Shown: positions 33,389 through 42,713 of the stretch, piece by piece
How the letters are laid out: each line of letters begins with the position of its first letter
Position numbering within the stretch: position 1 is the first letter of the stretch
From: Muriicola marianensis
Lineage (GTDB): Bacteria > Bacteroidota > Bacteroidia > Flavobacteriales > Flavobacteriaceae
DNA length: 64,000 nucleotides
Assembly (NCBI RefSeq): GCF_014638095.1
Contig: NZ_BMFH01000001.1
Location: forward strand, 1,435,227-1,499,226
Direction of reading: 5' to 3'
Notes under the pieces: model-generated
Seen by the model: only the letters and a program-made list of their open reading frames with translations
What the model was told of the DNA's origin: nothing
Database searches by the model: none
Program-made: the position numbers and the translations under genes

Positions 33389-34642
33389 TTATTGCTTCAC
33401 AACCAGCTGGACGGTCTCCTTACCCCTCTGTTCGAGTAATACCTCTTTCCCATTCTGAAGGGACTCAATGGATTGCGTATCAAAATGACGGATGGTGTAC
33501 AGGGAAACCCCTTCGTGGCAAACCACATTGAATTTTCCCTTTAGGTGATTGAGGAGTTCTTCAAGCCGACCAAATTTATTGTCGACACAAACCGAGAAGC
33601 TGATCGCGGAGTTCTGTATCATGTCTACCTTCATCCTGTAGTCGTGCAACAGTTTAAACAGATCACTGATGTTGTCCTCCACGATAAAGGAGAAGTCGAG
33701 GGAAGATAGCTTCATCAGCACCTGGTTCTTTTTGACGATAAAACAGGGCACCAGAGGGTCTATTCCTTCCCCTTTTCCAACGGTGGTCCCGGGATCCAGG
33801 GGTTTCAGGAACGATTTCACATGCAGGGGTATCTCCTTTCTCTGCAGGGGTTGCAGAGTTTTAGGGTGGATCACGGAAGCCCCGTAAAAAGCGAGTTCTA
33901 TGGCTTCCCGGTAGGAGATCTTATTGAGCAACTGAGACTTGTCAAAATACCTGGGGTCTGCGTTCAGTACCCCCGGGACATCCTTCCAGATGGTCACCGA
34001 ATTAGCGTCCAGACAATACGCCAGGATGGCTGCGGTATAATCAGATCCCTCCCTTCCAAGGGTGGTCGTAAAGTTGTTCTCGTCACTGCCGATAAAACCC
34101 TGACTGACGTATAGTTTGCCGCGATCCAGGCCTTTGGTGACCTTTTCCTGCGTTTTTTTCCAATCGATCCCGGCATCCCTGTATTTATTATCTGTCTTGA
34201 GGAAGTCCCGTACATCCAGCCAGGTATTCTTTACGCCCACCTCATTGAGGTAGGCGCTCACGATGGTGGTGGAGATCAATTCGCCGTAGCAGACCACCTG
34301 GTCGTAAACGAAGTTGTATTTAGGCGATTTGTTCCAGGCCAGGAAACCCCTGATCTCATCAAAAAGGATCTGCACGTCCCTGTAGACCTGGTGAGATTCC
34401 GAATTGAAGAGTCCGCCCAGGATCTGCTGATGGTAGTCATACACCTCCTGAATGGCTCCGGGCAATGCCGCCTTCTCCTTAAAGTAGGCATCGACCACCC
34501 CTTCCATGGCATTGGTGGTCTTTCCCATGGCTGAGATCACCAGGAAAGTATCTGTCGTTCCTGTCTCACCCAGTACCCTGACCAGATTTTTAACCCCGTC
34601 CGCATCTTTTACCGATGCTCCTCCAAATTTGAATATCCTCAT
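33389..34642 (-). CDS. lysC: Aspartate kinase
   Basis: The 417-residue enzyme phosphorylates aspartate, the first step toward Lys, Met and Thr. Residues 5-11 are KFGGASV, followed by LGREGSDYTAAILAYCLDANSVTIWKDVPGVLNADPR in several blocks typical of aspartokinases. Two ACT domains occupy the last 130 residues and suggest allosteric control. It is monofunctional (no homoserine dehydrogenase domain). Its start overlaps the end of the GNAT gene by four bases, and the acyltransferase gene follows on the same strand after 81 bases. Confidence 0.93.
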   Translation of the reverse strand: MRIFKFGGASVKDADGVKNLVRVLGETGTTDTFLVISAMGKTTNAMEGVVDAYFKEKAALPGAIQEVYDYHQQILGGLFNSESHQVYRDVQILFDEIRGFLAWNKSPKYNFVYDQVVCYGELISTTIVSAYLNEVGVKNTWLDVRDFLKTDNKYRDAGIDWKKTQEKVTKGLDRGKLYVSQGFIGSDENNFTTTLGREGSDYTAAILAYCLDANSVTIWKDVPGVLNADPRYFDKSQLLNKISYREAIELAFYGASVIHPKTLQPLQRKEIPLHVKSFLKPLDPGTTVGKGEGIDPLVPCFIVKKNQVLMKLSSLDFSFIVEDNISDLFKLLHDYRMKVDMIQNSAISFSVCVDNKFGRLEELLNHLKGKFNVVCHEGVSLYTIRHFDTQSIESLQNGKEVLLEQRGKETVQLVVKQ

Positions 34643-35118
34643 CTGTTCTTTAAAAATTGTTCAATTCCTTGTTCATCGAGCTGTACGACATCCCAGTCGC
34701 GCATGACCCTGGCTCCTTTGCGTTCATAAAAGGATATGGCAGGCTCATTCCAGTCGAGCACTTCCCAACTGATCCGTTTTACCCCCAGGTCGTGTCCGTA
34801 TTGGACCACCCTTTCTAGGAGTGCATTCCCCAGGCCTTGCCCCCTGTACTTTTCTTTTACGATAAGATCCTCCAGGTGGATCACTTTCCCTTTCCAGGTG
34901 GAGTAGCGGGGATAGACCAGGGCCATCCCGCCTATGGAACCATCCACCTCCCCGATAAAACAGGTAAAACAGGGATCTTTCCCAAACCCATCCTCCACCA
35001 GCTCTTCCGAGCTGATCTCAACGGCATCAGGTTCCCGTTCAAAATGGGCAAGTTCTTTGATCAGGTCGAGAACCGCTGTCATATCTGACGGTCTCGCCTC
35101 CCGGATGTCTATTTTCAT
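34639..35118 (-). CDS. GNAT family N-acetyltransferase (diamine acetyltransferase-like)
   Basis: The 159-residue protein is a GNAT domain with IREARPSDMTAVLDLIKELAHFEREPDAV, LEDLIVKEKYRGQGLGNALLERV (acetyl-CoA loop RGQGLG) and WEVLDWNEPAISFYERKGA. The pattern ELAHFERE...V is that of spermidine/diamine acetyltransferases and thialysine acetyltransferases, so an amine substrate is plausible. It overlaps lysC by four bases, which suggests coupled translation. Confidence 0.88.
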   Translation of the reverse strand: MKIDIREARPSDMTAVLDLIKELAHFEREPDAVEISSEELVEDGFGKDPCFTCFIGEVDGSIGGMALVYPRYSTWKGKVIHLEDLIVKEKYRGQGLGNALLERVVQYGHDLGVKRISWEVLDWNEPAISFYERKGARVMRDWDVVQLDEQGIEQFLKNR

Positions 35119-35229
35119 AATTGTTACAAATAAAACACTAAGTTATAATTTTAAAAAACGAATGCCCTACGAAATCGTTTTAGTTTCACAAAATATGCGA
35201 TATTTGTGCGCAAATAACACAGCCCCGGA

Positions 35230-36240
35230 ATGGATAGAAAAAATACAACCCTTGGAGAGTTTATCATTGAAAACCAGTCGTCTTTCCAGTACTCTTCAGG
35301 TGAATTATCCAAGCTTATCAATGCCATTCGGCTTGCGGCAAAGGTCGTAAATCACGAGGTGAACAAAGCCGGACTAATAGACATCCTGGGGGCAGCCGGA
35401 GACACCAACATACAAGGGGAAGACCAGCAAAAACTGGACGTACTGGCCAATGAAAAGTTCATACAAACCCTTAAAAACAGGGAAATCGTCTGTGGGATCG
35501 CCTCTGAGGAAGAAGATGATTTTATCTCCGTCAACAGCAACGATGAAAAACACCAGAACAAATATGTGGTTCTGATTGATCCCCTGGATGGGTCTTCCAA
35601 TATCGATGTGAATGTATCGGTGGGTACTATCTTTTCGATCTACCGCAGGGTCACCCCGATCGGGACACCGGTAACTCTGGAGGACTTCCTGCAACCAGGA
35701 GTAAATCAGGTGGCGGCAGGTTATATCGTTTACGGCACCTCCACCATGCTGGTATATACTACGGGAGACGGGGTGAATGGATTCACCTTGAATCCGGCCA
35801 TTGGCACATTCTATCTCTCCCACCCGCGCATGCAGTTTCCTGAAACCGGTAAGATCTACTCTGTGAACGAAGGGAATTACATCCATTTCCCACAGGGAGT
35901 AAAGAATTATATTAAATACTGCCAGTTAGAAGAAGGTGACAGGCCATATACTTCCCGCTACATTGGTTCCCTGGTTTCTGACTTTCACCGGAATATGATC
36001 AAGGGAGGCATTTATATCTATCCCAAGAGCAGTGTAGCAATGGAAGGTAAACTCAGATTGCTGTACGAATGTAATCCCATGGCTTTCCTGGCCGAGCAGG
36101 CACAGGGTAAGGCCAGTGACGGGTTCAAACGCATCATGGAGATTCAGCCCACAGAACTGCACCAGCGGGTACCTTTCTTCTGTGGCAGCAGGAAGATGGT
36201 AGAAAAGGCCGAAGAATTCATGGCCGCACAAAAAGCCTAG
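35230..36240 (+). CDS. fbp: Fructose-1,6-bisphosphatase class 1
   Basis: The 336-residue enzyme of gluconeogenesis shows [19 protein letters not shown] near the start, the metal-binding [23 protein letters not shown], and the substrate site [20 protein letters not shown] and [19 protein letters not shown]. The length matches class 1 Fbp. It is divergent from the GNAT-lysC unit; the 111-base AT-rich gap between them must hold both promoters. Confidence 0.96.
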   Translation: MDRKNTTLGEFIIENQSSFQYSSGELSKLINAIRLAAKVVNHEVNKAGLIDILGAAGDTNIQGEDQQKLDVLANEKFIQTLKNREIVCGIASEEEDDFISVNSNDEKHQNKYVVLIDPLDGSSNIDVNVSVGTIFSIYRRVTPIGTPVTLEDFLQPGVNQVAAGYIVYGTSTMLVYTTGDGVNGFTLNPAIGTFYLSHPRMQFPETGKIYSVNEGNYIHFPQGVKNYIKYCQLEEGDRPYTSRYIGSLVSDFHRNMIKGGIYIYPKSSVAMEGKLRLLYECNPMAFLAEQAQGKASDGFKRIMEIQPTELHQRVPFFCGSRKMVEKAEEFMAAQKA

Positions 36241-36249
36241 AGGAGGGAG

Positions 36250-36681
36250 TTAATCCCTTTCGCGCTCCATCATGTATTTGTAATCCTCAAAGTCGAATTT
36301 ACCCCTGAACAGGATAATAGACTTGCGTATCACCTTTTCAGCCTTTTCGGGAGAATATCCGAGTGCCAAAGCGTATTTTTTGATGAGCCGAACTTCGTCC
36401 TCATCTATCTGAGCGTCGGCAAAGATGATCTTGAACAGGTCAAAGAGGCGTTCCAGTCTTTGGTCAGATTCGTAAGGGGCTTCGATAGGATACTTGTTCT
36501 CCTTCTTCATAACCTCCTTGATCTCCTCTCCGGTGATATCGAGTTTCACTGCAAATTTATCGATTACCTTTTGTTCCCGCGGGTTGATCTCCCCGTCAAC
36601 GGCAGCCAGTGAAGCAATGGCAGCAAAGTGGGCCAGATTATTCCTCTTTTCGCTATGGTCGTATAAATCTTTAATGGGCAT
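36250..36681 (-). CDS. TerB family (DjlA-like) helical protein
   Basis: The 143-residue protein has two related helical halves typical of TerB/DjlA folds: HFAAIASLAAVDGEINPREQKVIDKF and FDLFKIIFADAQIDEDEVRLIKKYALALG. The acidic residues at the helix ends could bind a metal ion. The fold is known; the cellular role of single-domain flavobacterial TerB proteins is not. It is convergent with fbp, with only nine bases between. Confidence 0.85.
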   Translation of the reverse strand: MPIKDLYDHSEKRNNLAHFAAIASLAAVDGEINPREQKVIDKFAVKLDITGEEIKEVMKKENKYPIEAPYESDQRLERLFDLFKIIFADAQIDEDEVRLIKKYALALGYSPEKAEKVIRKSIILFRGKFDFEDYKYMMERERD

Positions 36682-36882
36682 AATACATGATATTCTAGAC
36701 TACAAAGATACTCCATTTCACGGTGAAAAGTCCAATTTTGAGATTCGAAATTTGAACCAGCACGCCAAATCTCATCCTGCTTTTAAACCTGAATTCTCCA
36801 GTCATTTTTCTGAGCACCAGGGGTCTTTGACACAGGGCTTCCCCATCTGATTGGCCGGATATTTTCGTAACTTGCCGCTGCT

Positions 36883-37905
36883 ATGGAAAAACCGCTATTG
36901 GCCTTCACCAAAAAGGGAATCTATTGTGAGAAAGCCGGTGTCTATCTCGATCCATGGAAGCCGGTTGACAAGGCCATCATTTCACACGGACACGCCGATC
37001 ACAGCCGCTGGGGTCACAAGCAATATATCACCCACAAGAGGAACATCCCAATCATCGAGCACCGCCTGGGAAATATCAACAGCTCAGGGGTCTCCTGGGG
37101 GGAATCATTTGTGGTCAATGGTGTAAAATTCAGCCTGCACCCTGCCGGGCACATTCCGGGCTCCTCCCAAATACGAGTAGAACACAAAGGGGAGGTGTGG
37201 GTGTTTTCCGGGGACTACAAAACAGAAGATGACGGCCTGTCTACCCCGTATGAATCTATCCGCTGCCATTCCTTTATTACCGAATGCACCTTTGGCCTGC
37301 CGGCCTTTTCGTGGAGACCCCAAAAGGAGGTCTTCCGGGACATCAATGAATGGTGGGCCGAGAACAGATCGGAGGGGAAAACCTCCGTGCTTTTTGGTTA
37401 CAGCCTGGGCAAGGCCCAGCGCCTACTGAAACACCTCGACACCTCAATTGGTAGGATCTACACCCACGCAGCCGTCGAAAATTTAAACGAGGTTCTCAGG
37501 ACCTACCTCGATTTACCGGACACCATCCGAATTACAAAGGAGACCAAAAAAGAAGATCTGAAAGGGAACCTGGTCCTGGCTCCTCCCAGCGCACACGGCA
37601 GTCCCTGGCTTCGCAAAATGGTGCCTTACGAGACGGCCACAGCCAGCGGCTGGATGGCGTTCAGGGGTGCCCGCAGGAGGAGGGCAGTTGACAAGGGCTT
37701 TGTCCTTAGTGATCACTGCGACTGGGAGGGTCTCCTGGGAAGTATAGAGGCCACAGGGGCTACCCGCGTGATTTGCACCCATGGGTATTCCGATATATTC
37801 TCCCGTTTCCTCCGGGAAAAAGGATTAGATGCACGTACCGAGGAGACCCAGTATGAAGGTGAACTGGCCGAAATAAATTCCTCCGGAAATGACGAAAAGG
37901 ACTAG
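36883..37905 (+). CDS. Ligase-associated DNA exonuclease (metallo-beta-lactamase fold)
   Basis: The 340-residue protein has the metallo-beta-lactamase motif SHGHADHSRWG (His35, His37, Asp39, His40), HPAGHIPGSSQIRVEH with further metal ligands, FSGDYKTEDDG, and the beta-CASP part with FGYSLGKAQRLLKHL. It is the exonuclease of the ligase-associated DNA damage response cassette, the first of four tightly spaced genes. It probably processes DNA ends before the ligase acts. Roles are inferred from the conserved cassette, as none has been shown for this copy. Confidence 0.9.
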   Translation: MEKPLLAFTKKGIYCEKAGVYLDPWKPVDKAIISHGHADHSRWGHKQYITHKRNIPIIEHRLGNINSSGVSWGESFVVNGVKFSLHPAGHIPGSSQIRVEHKGEVWVFSGDYKTEDDGLSTPYESIRCHSFITECTFGLPAFSWRPQKEVFRDINEWWAENRSEGKTSVLFGYSLGKAQRLLKHLDTSIGRIYTHAAVENLNEVLRTYLDLPDTIRITKETKKEDLKGNLVLAPPSAHGSPWLRKMVPYETATASGWMAFRGARRRRAVDKGFVLSDHCDWEGLLGSIEATGATRVICTHGYSDIFSRFLREKGLDARTEETQYEGELAEINSSGNDEKD

Positions 37906-37911
37906 TTGAGA

Positions 37912-39516
37912 ATGAAGGATTTTGCCCAGCTAATTAGAAAATTGGACAGCACCAACAAGACCTCCGCAAAAGTAAGGGCTCTGGCTTCCTATTTTGACAG
38001 GGCCTCCGATCCGGACAAGGTCTGGACCATCGCCATCCTTTCTCACCGGCGCCCTTCAAGACCTGTCAACACCACCTTATTGAGGGAATGGGCGGCCGAA
38101 GCAGCCGGAATCCCACACTGGCTTTTCGAGGAAAGCTACCACATCGTGGGCGATCTTGCAGAAACTATCGCCCTGGTGGTGCAGGGTGGGCGAGAAAATG
38201 TCGACAAATCGCTGGCGCAGGTTCTCGACGAACTCATCACCCTAAAAGGCCGTGCTGAGGAAGAGAAAAAAGCCTATGTTACCAAACAATGGCAGGGTTT
38301 CACCTTTTACGAGCGCTTTGTATTCACCAAATTCATCACAGGAGGATTCAGGATAGGGATCAGTCAGAAACTCATGACCCGTGCCCTGTCTCAGTCGACC
38401 GGGATCGATGAGGACATCCTCGCCTATAAACTGATGGGTAACTGGGATCCGAAGTCCATCAGCTTTCACGATCTGGTCCTGGAAAAGAACAAATCCGACC
38501 TCCTCTCCAAACCCTATCCTTTTTACCTGGCCTACGCCCTGGAAGGGGAACCCGAAAGCCTGGGGGACACCTCCCAATGGCTCGCCGAGCACAAATGGGA
38601 CGGTATCCGCTCTCAGGTAATCTTCCGCAACGATGAGATCTTTGTCTGGAGCAGGGGCGAAGAACTCGTGACGGATAAGTATCCGGAATTCTCTGGCTTG
38701 GTAGATAAAATTCCGAACGGCACCGTGATAGACGGGGAGATCCTGCCCTACCCCGGGAACACGATCGGCACTTTTAATGACCTGCAAAAGCGCATAGGCC
38801 GGAAGACCGTTTCTAAGTCCCTGCTCACCAAAACACCTGTGATCCTGATGGCCTATGACCTGTTGGAATGGGAAGGGAAGGACCTCAGGGAGCGGCCTTT
38901 TTCAGAGAGAAGACAGTTTCTTGAAGACTTCTCAAAACCTTTTGTTTCAGACCGTTCACTTCCCCTTTATCTCTCTGAGACGATGAGCTTTGAGAGGTGG
39001 TCAGATTTTGCAGCCGAGCGGGGCAGGGCCAGGGAGAAAAAAAGTGAAGGCCTTATGCTCAAACGCAAGGATTCGCCGTACAGGGTAGGACGGAAAAAGG
39101 GTGACTGGTGGAAATGGAAGGTGGATCCGCTGACCATCGATGCCGTCCTGACCTACGCTATGCGCGGTCATGGAAGGCGCAGCAACCTCTTTACGGATTA
39201 CACTTTCGGACTCTGGAATACAAATGAGGAAGGCGAAAGGGAACTGGTGACCTTTGCCAAGGCGTATTCCGGACTCACCGATGCAGAATTCCGAAAGGTC
39301 GACGCGTGGATAAAAAAGAATACGCTCGAGCGATTCGGGCCCGTCAGAAGCGTTACGCCTTTCCACGTCTTTGAGATCGCTTTTGAAGGCATCGCACCTT
39401 CTGGGAGGCACAAGAGCGGGGTGGCGACCCGTTTTCCCAGGATACTCCGTTGGAGGACAGACAAAAGCATTGATGAGGCCAATACCCTGGAAGATCTGAA
39501 AAAACTCATTCCCTGA
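37912..39516 (+). CDS. ATP-dependent DNA ligase of the ligase-associated cassette
   Basis: The ATG at 37912 is preferred over the TTG at 37906, which directly follows the previous stop. The 534-residue protein has an N-terminal all-alpha domain, a nucleotidyltransferase domain with the adenylation motif AEHKWDGIRSQ (Lys228), and an OB domain with MRGHGRRSNLFTDYTFGLWN. It joins DNA strands using ATP and lies inside the four-gene repair cassette. Bacterial replication normally uses NAD-dependent LigA, so this one is probably a repair enzyme. Confidence 0.93.
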   Translation: MKDFAQLIRKLDSTNKTSAKVRALASYFDRASDPDKVWTIAILSHRRPSRPVNTTLLREWAAEAAGIPHWLFEESYHIVGDLAETIALVVQGGRENVDKSLAQVLDELITLKGRAEEEKKAYVTKQWQGFTFYERFVFTKFITGGFRIGISQKLMTRALSQSTGIDEDILAYKLMGNWDPKSISFHDLVLEKNKSDLLSKPYPFYLAYALEGEPESLGDTSQWLAEHKWDGIRSQVIFRNDEIFVWSRGEELVTDKYPEFSGLVDKIPNGTVIDGEILPYPGNTIGTFNDLQKRIGRKTVSKSLLTKTPVILMAYDLLEWEGKDLRERPFSERRQFLEDFSKPFVSDRSLPLYLSETMSFERWSDFAAERGRAREKKSEGLMLKRKDSPYRVGRKKGDWWKWKVDPLTIDAVLTYAMRGHGRRSNLFTDYTFGLWNTNEEGERELVTFAKAYSGLTDAEFRKVDAWIKKNTLERFGPVRSVTPFHVFEIAFEGIAPSGRHKSGVATRFPRILRWRTDKSIDEANTLEDLKKLIP

Positions 39517-39525
39517 AGTGGTCCT

Positions 39526-41988
39526 ATGAACAGTGAAACTCCATTTTCCATTGCAGAGGATTGGTTCCAGAAACAGGGGTGGACCCCTTTTCCCTTCCAA
39601 AAAAAGACCTGGCAGGCTTATCTCGACGGAAAGAATGGATTGTTGAACGCCCCCACCGGTAGCGGTAAGACCTATGCTCTTTGGTTCCCCATCGTCCTGG
39701 ATTATATCAGGGAGAACCCCAATTACAAGAAGAAGCACCCCAAAGGCCTGAAAGCTGTCTGGATCACCCCCCTGAGGGCCCTGTCGCAAGAGATCAGGCA
39801 GTCCGCCGAACGCATCATCGAAGACCTCGACCTGCCCCTTACGGTGGGAATACGGACCGGGGACACCTCTACAAAAGAGAGAAATGCCCAGCGCAAGTCG
39901 ATGCCCAACCTGCTGATCACCACTCCCGAAAGCATGCAACTCCTGCTGGCGAGCAAAGGATACCACAAAACGTTTCGAGACTGCAGGGCTATCGTTGTGG
40001 ATGAATGGCACGAACTGCTGGGCACAAAAAGAGGCGTGCAGATGGAACTCGCCCTGTCGAGACTTAAATCCCTTTCTCCCCATATGCGCATATGGGGGAT
40101 CTCAGCCACCATCGGGAACCTGGAACAGGCCCGGCAAGTGTTGCTGGGTCCTGAAAGTGCAGCCTACCGGAATTCCGTCATGATAAGGGCCAGCCTTAAC
40201 AAAAAAATACGGGTGATCAGCATTATCCCCGAAGAGATCGAAACGTTCCCCTGGAGGGGTCACCTGGGCCTGCGTCTCCTGGATAGGGTCATCCCCATTA
40301 TTCAAAATAGCAAGACCACTCTGATCTTTACCAATACCCGCAGCCAGTGTGAGATATGGTACCAGAAAATCCTGGAGCGTTATCCGGAACTCGCAGGGGA
40401 GATGGCTATGCACCATGGCAGTATCAATAAAGATACCCGTATCTGGGTTGAGGAAGCTATCCGTAACGAGGAGCTCAAAGCCGTGGTTTGCACTTCAAGC
40501 CTGGATCTGGGAGTAGATTTTGCCCCGGTAGAGACAGTCATCCAGATCGGGGGGCCCAAAGGAGTAGCCCGGTTTATGCAACGGGCGGGCCGGAGCGGCC
40601 ACCGGCCCGAGAAGGAGAGTGTGATCTATTTCCTGCCTACCCACGCCATAGAATTGGTGGAAGCTTCAGCCCTGGAACAGGCAGTGGCCAAAAATGCTGT
40701 TGAGGACAGAATTCCTTATCTCAGTAGTTTTGACGTACTGGTGCAATACCTGACTACCCTGGCCGTGTCTGAAGGTTTCTATCCCTCAGAGATCTTTGGG
40801 GAGGTGAAAAGCACTTTCTGCTTTCAGGGAATCACGGAAGACCAATGGAGATGGCTGCTGAATTTTATCGTGATGGGAAGCCAGAGCCTCCAGAGTTACG
40901 ATGAGTACAAAAAAGTGGAGGTAGAAGCCGATGGACGGCTGGTGGTCAACAACAGGGGGGTGGCGATGCGTCACAGGTTCCAGATCGGGACTATCGTTGG
41001 GGACGCCCACCTTACTGTCCGTTACCAGAAAGGGGGGTACATCGGCTCTATAGAGGAGTACTTTATCTCCAAACTCACACCGGGTGATGTATTCACCTTC
41101 GCCGGCAGGAATCTGGAATTCATCAGGATCAAGGAGATGCAGGCCCTGGTCAGGAATTCCAGTAAAAAGACGAACAAGGTGCCCAGCTGGATGGGTGGGC
41201 GGCTCACTCTCTCAGCGCAAATGTCCCAGTTGCTGCGAGAAGAACTGTACTCTGCCAACCTGCCCACCGCGAAGCAGTCGGACGCGATTCAATGCCTCGC
41301 CCCTATTTTCCGCAGACAGGAAGAGGAGAGCCTGGTCCCGGGTCCCGACACTTTACTCATTGAAACCTTCAAGACAAGAGACGGGTTCCACCATATTTTT
41401 TACCCCTTTGAAGGACGTTTCGTACACGAAGCCATGGGCAGCCTGCTGGGATTCAGGGTAAGCCTGCTCTCCCCCATCACCTTCTCCCTGGCCTTCAACG
41501 ACTACGGCTTTGAATTGCTGTCAGACCAGGAGATCGATATTCAGGCGATTATTGACAATGACCTATTTACTACTTCCTATTTGCTGGAAGATCTGCAGAA
41601 AAGTCTGAATTCCACAGAAATGGCCAGGCGTAAATTCAGGGATATCGCAGTGATCAGTGGCATGGTCTTTACAGGCTATCCTGAAAAAGGTGTCAAAATG
41701 AAGCACCTGCAGAGCAGTTCCCAGCTCCTGTTCGAGGTATTCAAGGACTACGAACCGGACAACCTGCTCTACCTGCAGGCATACAGGGAGACCTTTGAAC
41801 ACCAGCTGGAAGAGGGGAGATTGCGCATGGCCCTGGAACGTATAAGTCGGCAGGAGATTGTTTGGAAGGCCTGCAACAAACCCACTCCCTTTTCCTTTCC
41901 CATCATTACAGACAGGCTGCGGGAAAAAATGTCGAGCGAGAAGCTGGCAGACAGGATCAAAAAAATGACGGCCCTGTTGATGAAATAG
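39526..41988 (+). CDS. Ligase-associated DEXH-box helicase (Lhr-like)
   Basis: The 820-residue superfamily 2 helicase has Walker A NAPTGSGKTYA (residues 42-49 core), ITPLRALSQEI, the box II motif VVDEWHE (159-162), ISATIGNLEQ (motif III) and motif VI MQRAGRSGHRP. The C-terminal part has the winged-helix and Lhr core features. It probably unwinds or remodels DNA for repair with the ligase and nucleases encoded beside it. The gene starts nine bases after the ligase. Confidence 0.93.
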   Translation: MNSETPFSIAEDWFQKQGWTPFPFQKKTWQAYLDGKNGLLNAPTGSGKTYALWFPIVLDYIRENPNYKKKHPKGLKAVWITPLRALSQEIRQSAERIIEDLDLPLTVGIRTGDTSTKERNAQRKSMPNLLITTPESMQLLLASKGYHKTFRDCRAIVVDEWHELLGTKRGVQMELALSRLKSLSPHMRIWGISATIGNLEQARQVLLGPESAAYRNSVMIRASLNKKIRVISIIPEEIETFPWRGHLGLRLLDRVIPIIQNSKTTLIFTNTRSQCEIWYQKILERYPELAGEMAMHHGSINKDTRIWVEEAIRNEELKAVVCTSSLDLGVDFAPVETVIQIGGPKGVARFMQRAGRSGHRPEKESVIYFLPTHAIELVEASALEQAVAKNAVEDRIPYLSSFDVLVQYLTTLAVSEGFYPSEIFGEVKSTFCFQGITEDQWRWLLNFIVMGSQSLQSYDEYKKVEVEADGRLVVNNRGVAMRHRFQIGTIVGDAHLTVRYQKGGYIGSIEEYFISKLTPGDVFTFAGRNLEFIRIKEMQALVRNSSKKTNKVPSWMGGRLTLSAQMSQLLREELYSANLPTAKQSDAIQCLAPIFRRQEEESLVPGPDTLLIETFKTRDGFHHIFYPFEGRFVHEAMGSLLGFRVSLLSPITFSLAFNDYGFELLSDQEIDIQAIIDNDLFTTSYLLEDLQKSLNSTEMARRKFRDIAVISGMVFTGYPEKGVKMKHLQSSSQLLFEVFKDYEPDNLLYLQAYRETFEHQLEEGRLRMALERISRQEIVWKACNKPTPFSFPIITDRLREKMSSEKLADRIKKMTALLMK

Positions 41989-42025
41989 ACCTCCAGAAAA
42001 GACCTTTCTTCTTACCTTTGAGAGC

Positions 42026-42661
42026 ATGACAACCCAGACCCTTATAATTGCAGGTCAACACCTTGAGCTTCATCCCTCAGGCGCTGTGTTCTGGAAGGAA
42101 GAATCTGCGCTGCTCATCAGTGATTTGCACCTGGGAAAGATCACCCATTTCAGAAAATTTGGATCTCCTGTGCCTCAAAAAGCCATCGATCAGAATTTTG
42201 AAGTACTGGAACAGAACCTGAACTACTTTATGCCCGAGAAAGTCTGTTTTCTGGGCGACCTGTTCCATTCCAGCATGAACAGTGAATGGCATCGGTTCGA
42301 GTCCTGGGTAAAAAAATCTCAAGTTGAATTCATTCTGGTAGCAGGCAACCACGATATTATCTCTCCCCTGAAGTATGAAGCGCTGGGTATCGACCTGGTA
42401 CCTGAACTCACCTGGGGGCCTTTCCTCCTGACCCATTATCCGGAAGAAAGGCAAGGGTATTTCAACTTGTCAGGTCATATCCACCCCGCCGTCAGGCTCA
42501 GGGGACATGGGCGACAGTCACTGAGGCTCCCCTGCTTCTTCAAGAACAAACACCAACTGATCCTTCCCGCCTTCGGTACGTTCACAGGATCCCACATCCT
42601 CGAAAAATGCGAGGGAGACGAGGTCTATGCCATTGCCGAAGCTTCAGTTATAAAAATATAA
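42026..42661 (+). CDS. pdeM: Ligase-associated endonuclease PdeM
   Basis: The 211-residue calcineurin-like phosphoesterase has metal motifs LLISDLHLGKITHFRKFG (Asp33, His35), VCFLGDLFHS (Asp78), VAGNHDIISP and LSGHIHPAV. It is the fourth member of the ligase-associated cassette and probably nicks or trims DNA. A gap of 37 bases separates it from the helicase. The mfd gene follows closely and has its own promoter-like elements at 42668-42699. Confidence 0.92.
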   Translation: MTTQTLIIAGQHLELHPSGAVFWKEESALLISDLHLGKITHFRKFGSPVPQKAIDQNFEVLEQNLNYFMPEKVCFLGDLFHSSMNSEWHRFESWVKKSQVEFILVAGNHDIISPLKYEALGIDLVPELTWGPFLLTHYPEERQGYFNLSGHIHPAVRLRGHGRQSLRLPCFFKNKHQLILPAFGTFTGSHILEKCEGDEVYAIAEASVIKI

Positions 42662-42667
42662 CCCCAC

Positions 42668-42699
42668 TTTGCAAGGGCACAGTCTGGACCGTATCTTTG
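42668..42699 (+). promoter_or_regulatory. Promoter of mfd
   Basis: TTTG at 42668-42671 and TATCTTTG at 42692-42699 are separated by 20 bases and match the Bacteroidota TTTG / TAnnTTTG promoter. The first element covers the alternative upstream TTG start at 42669, which argues for a later start of mfd. Confidence 0.55.
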
Positions 42700-42713
42700 C
42701 ACAAAAATTGCCG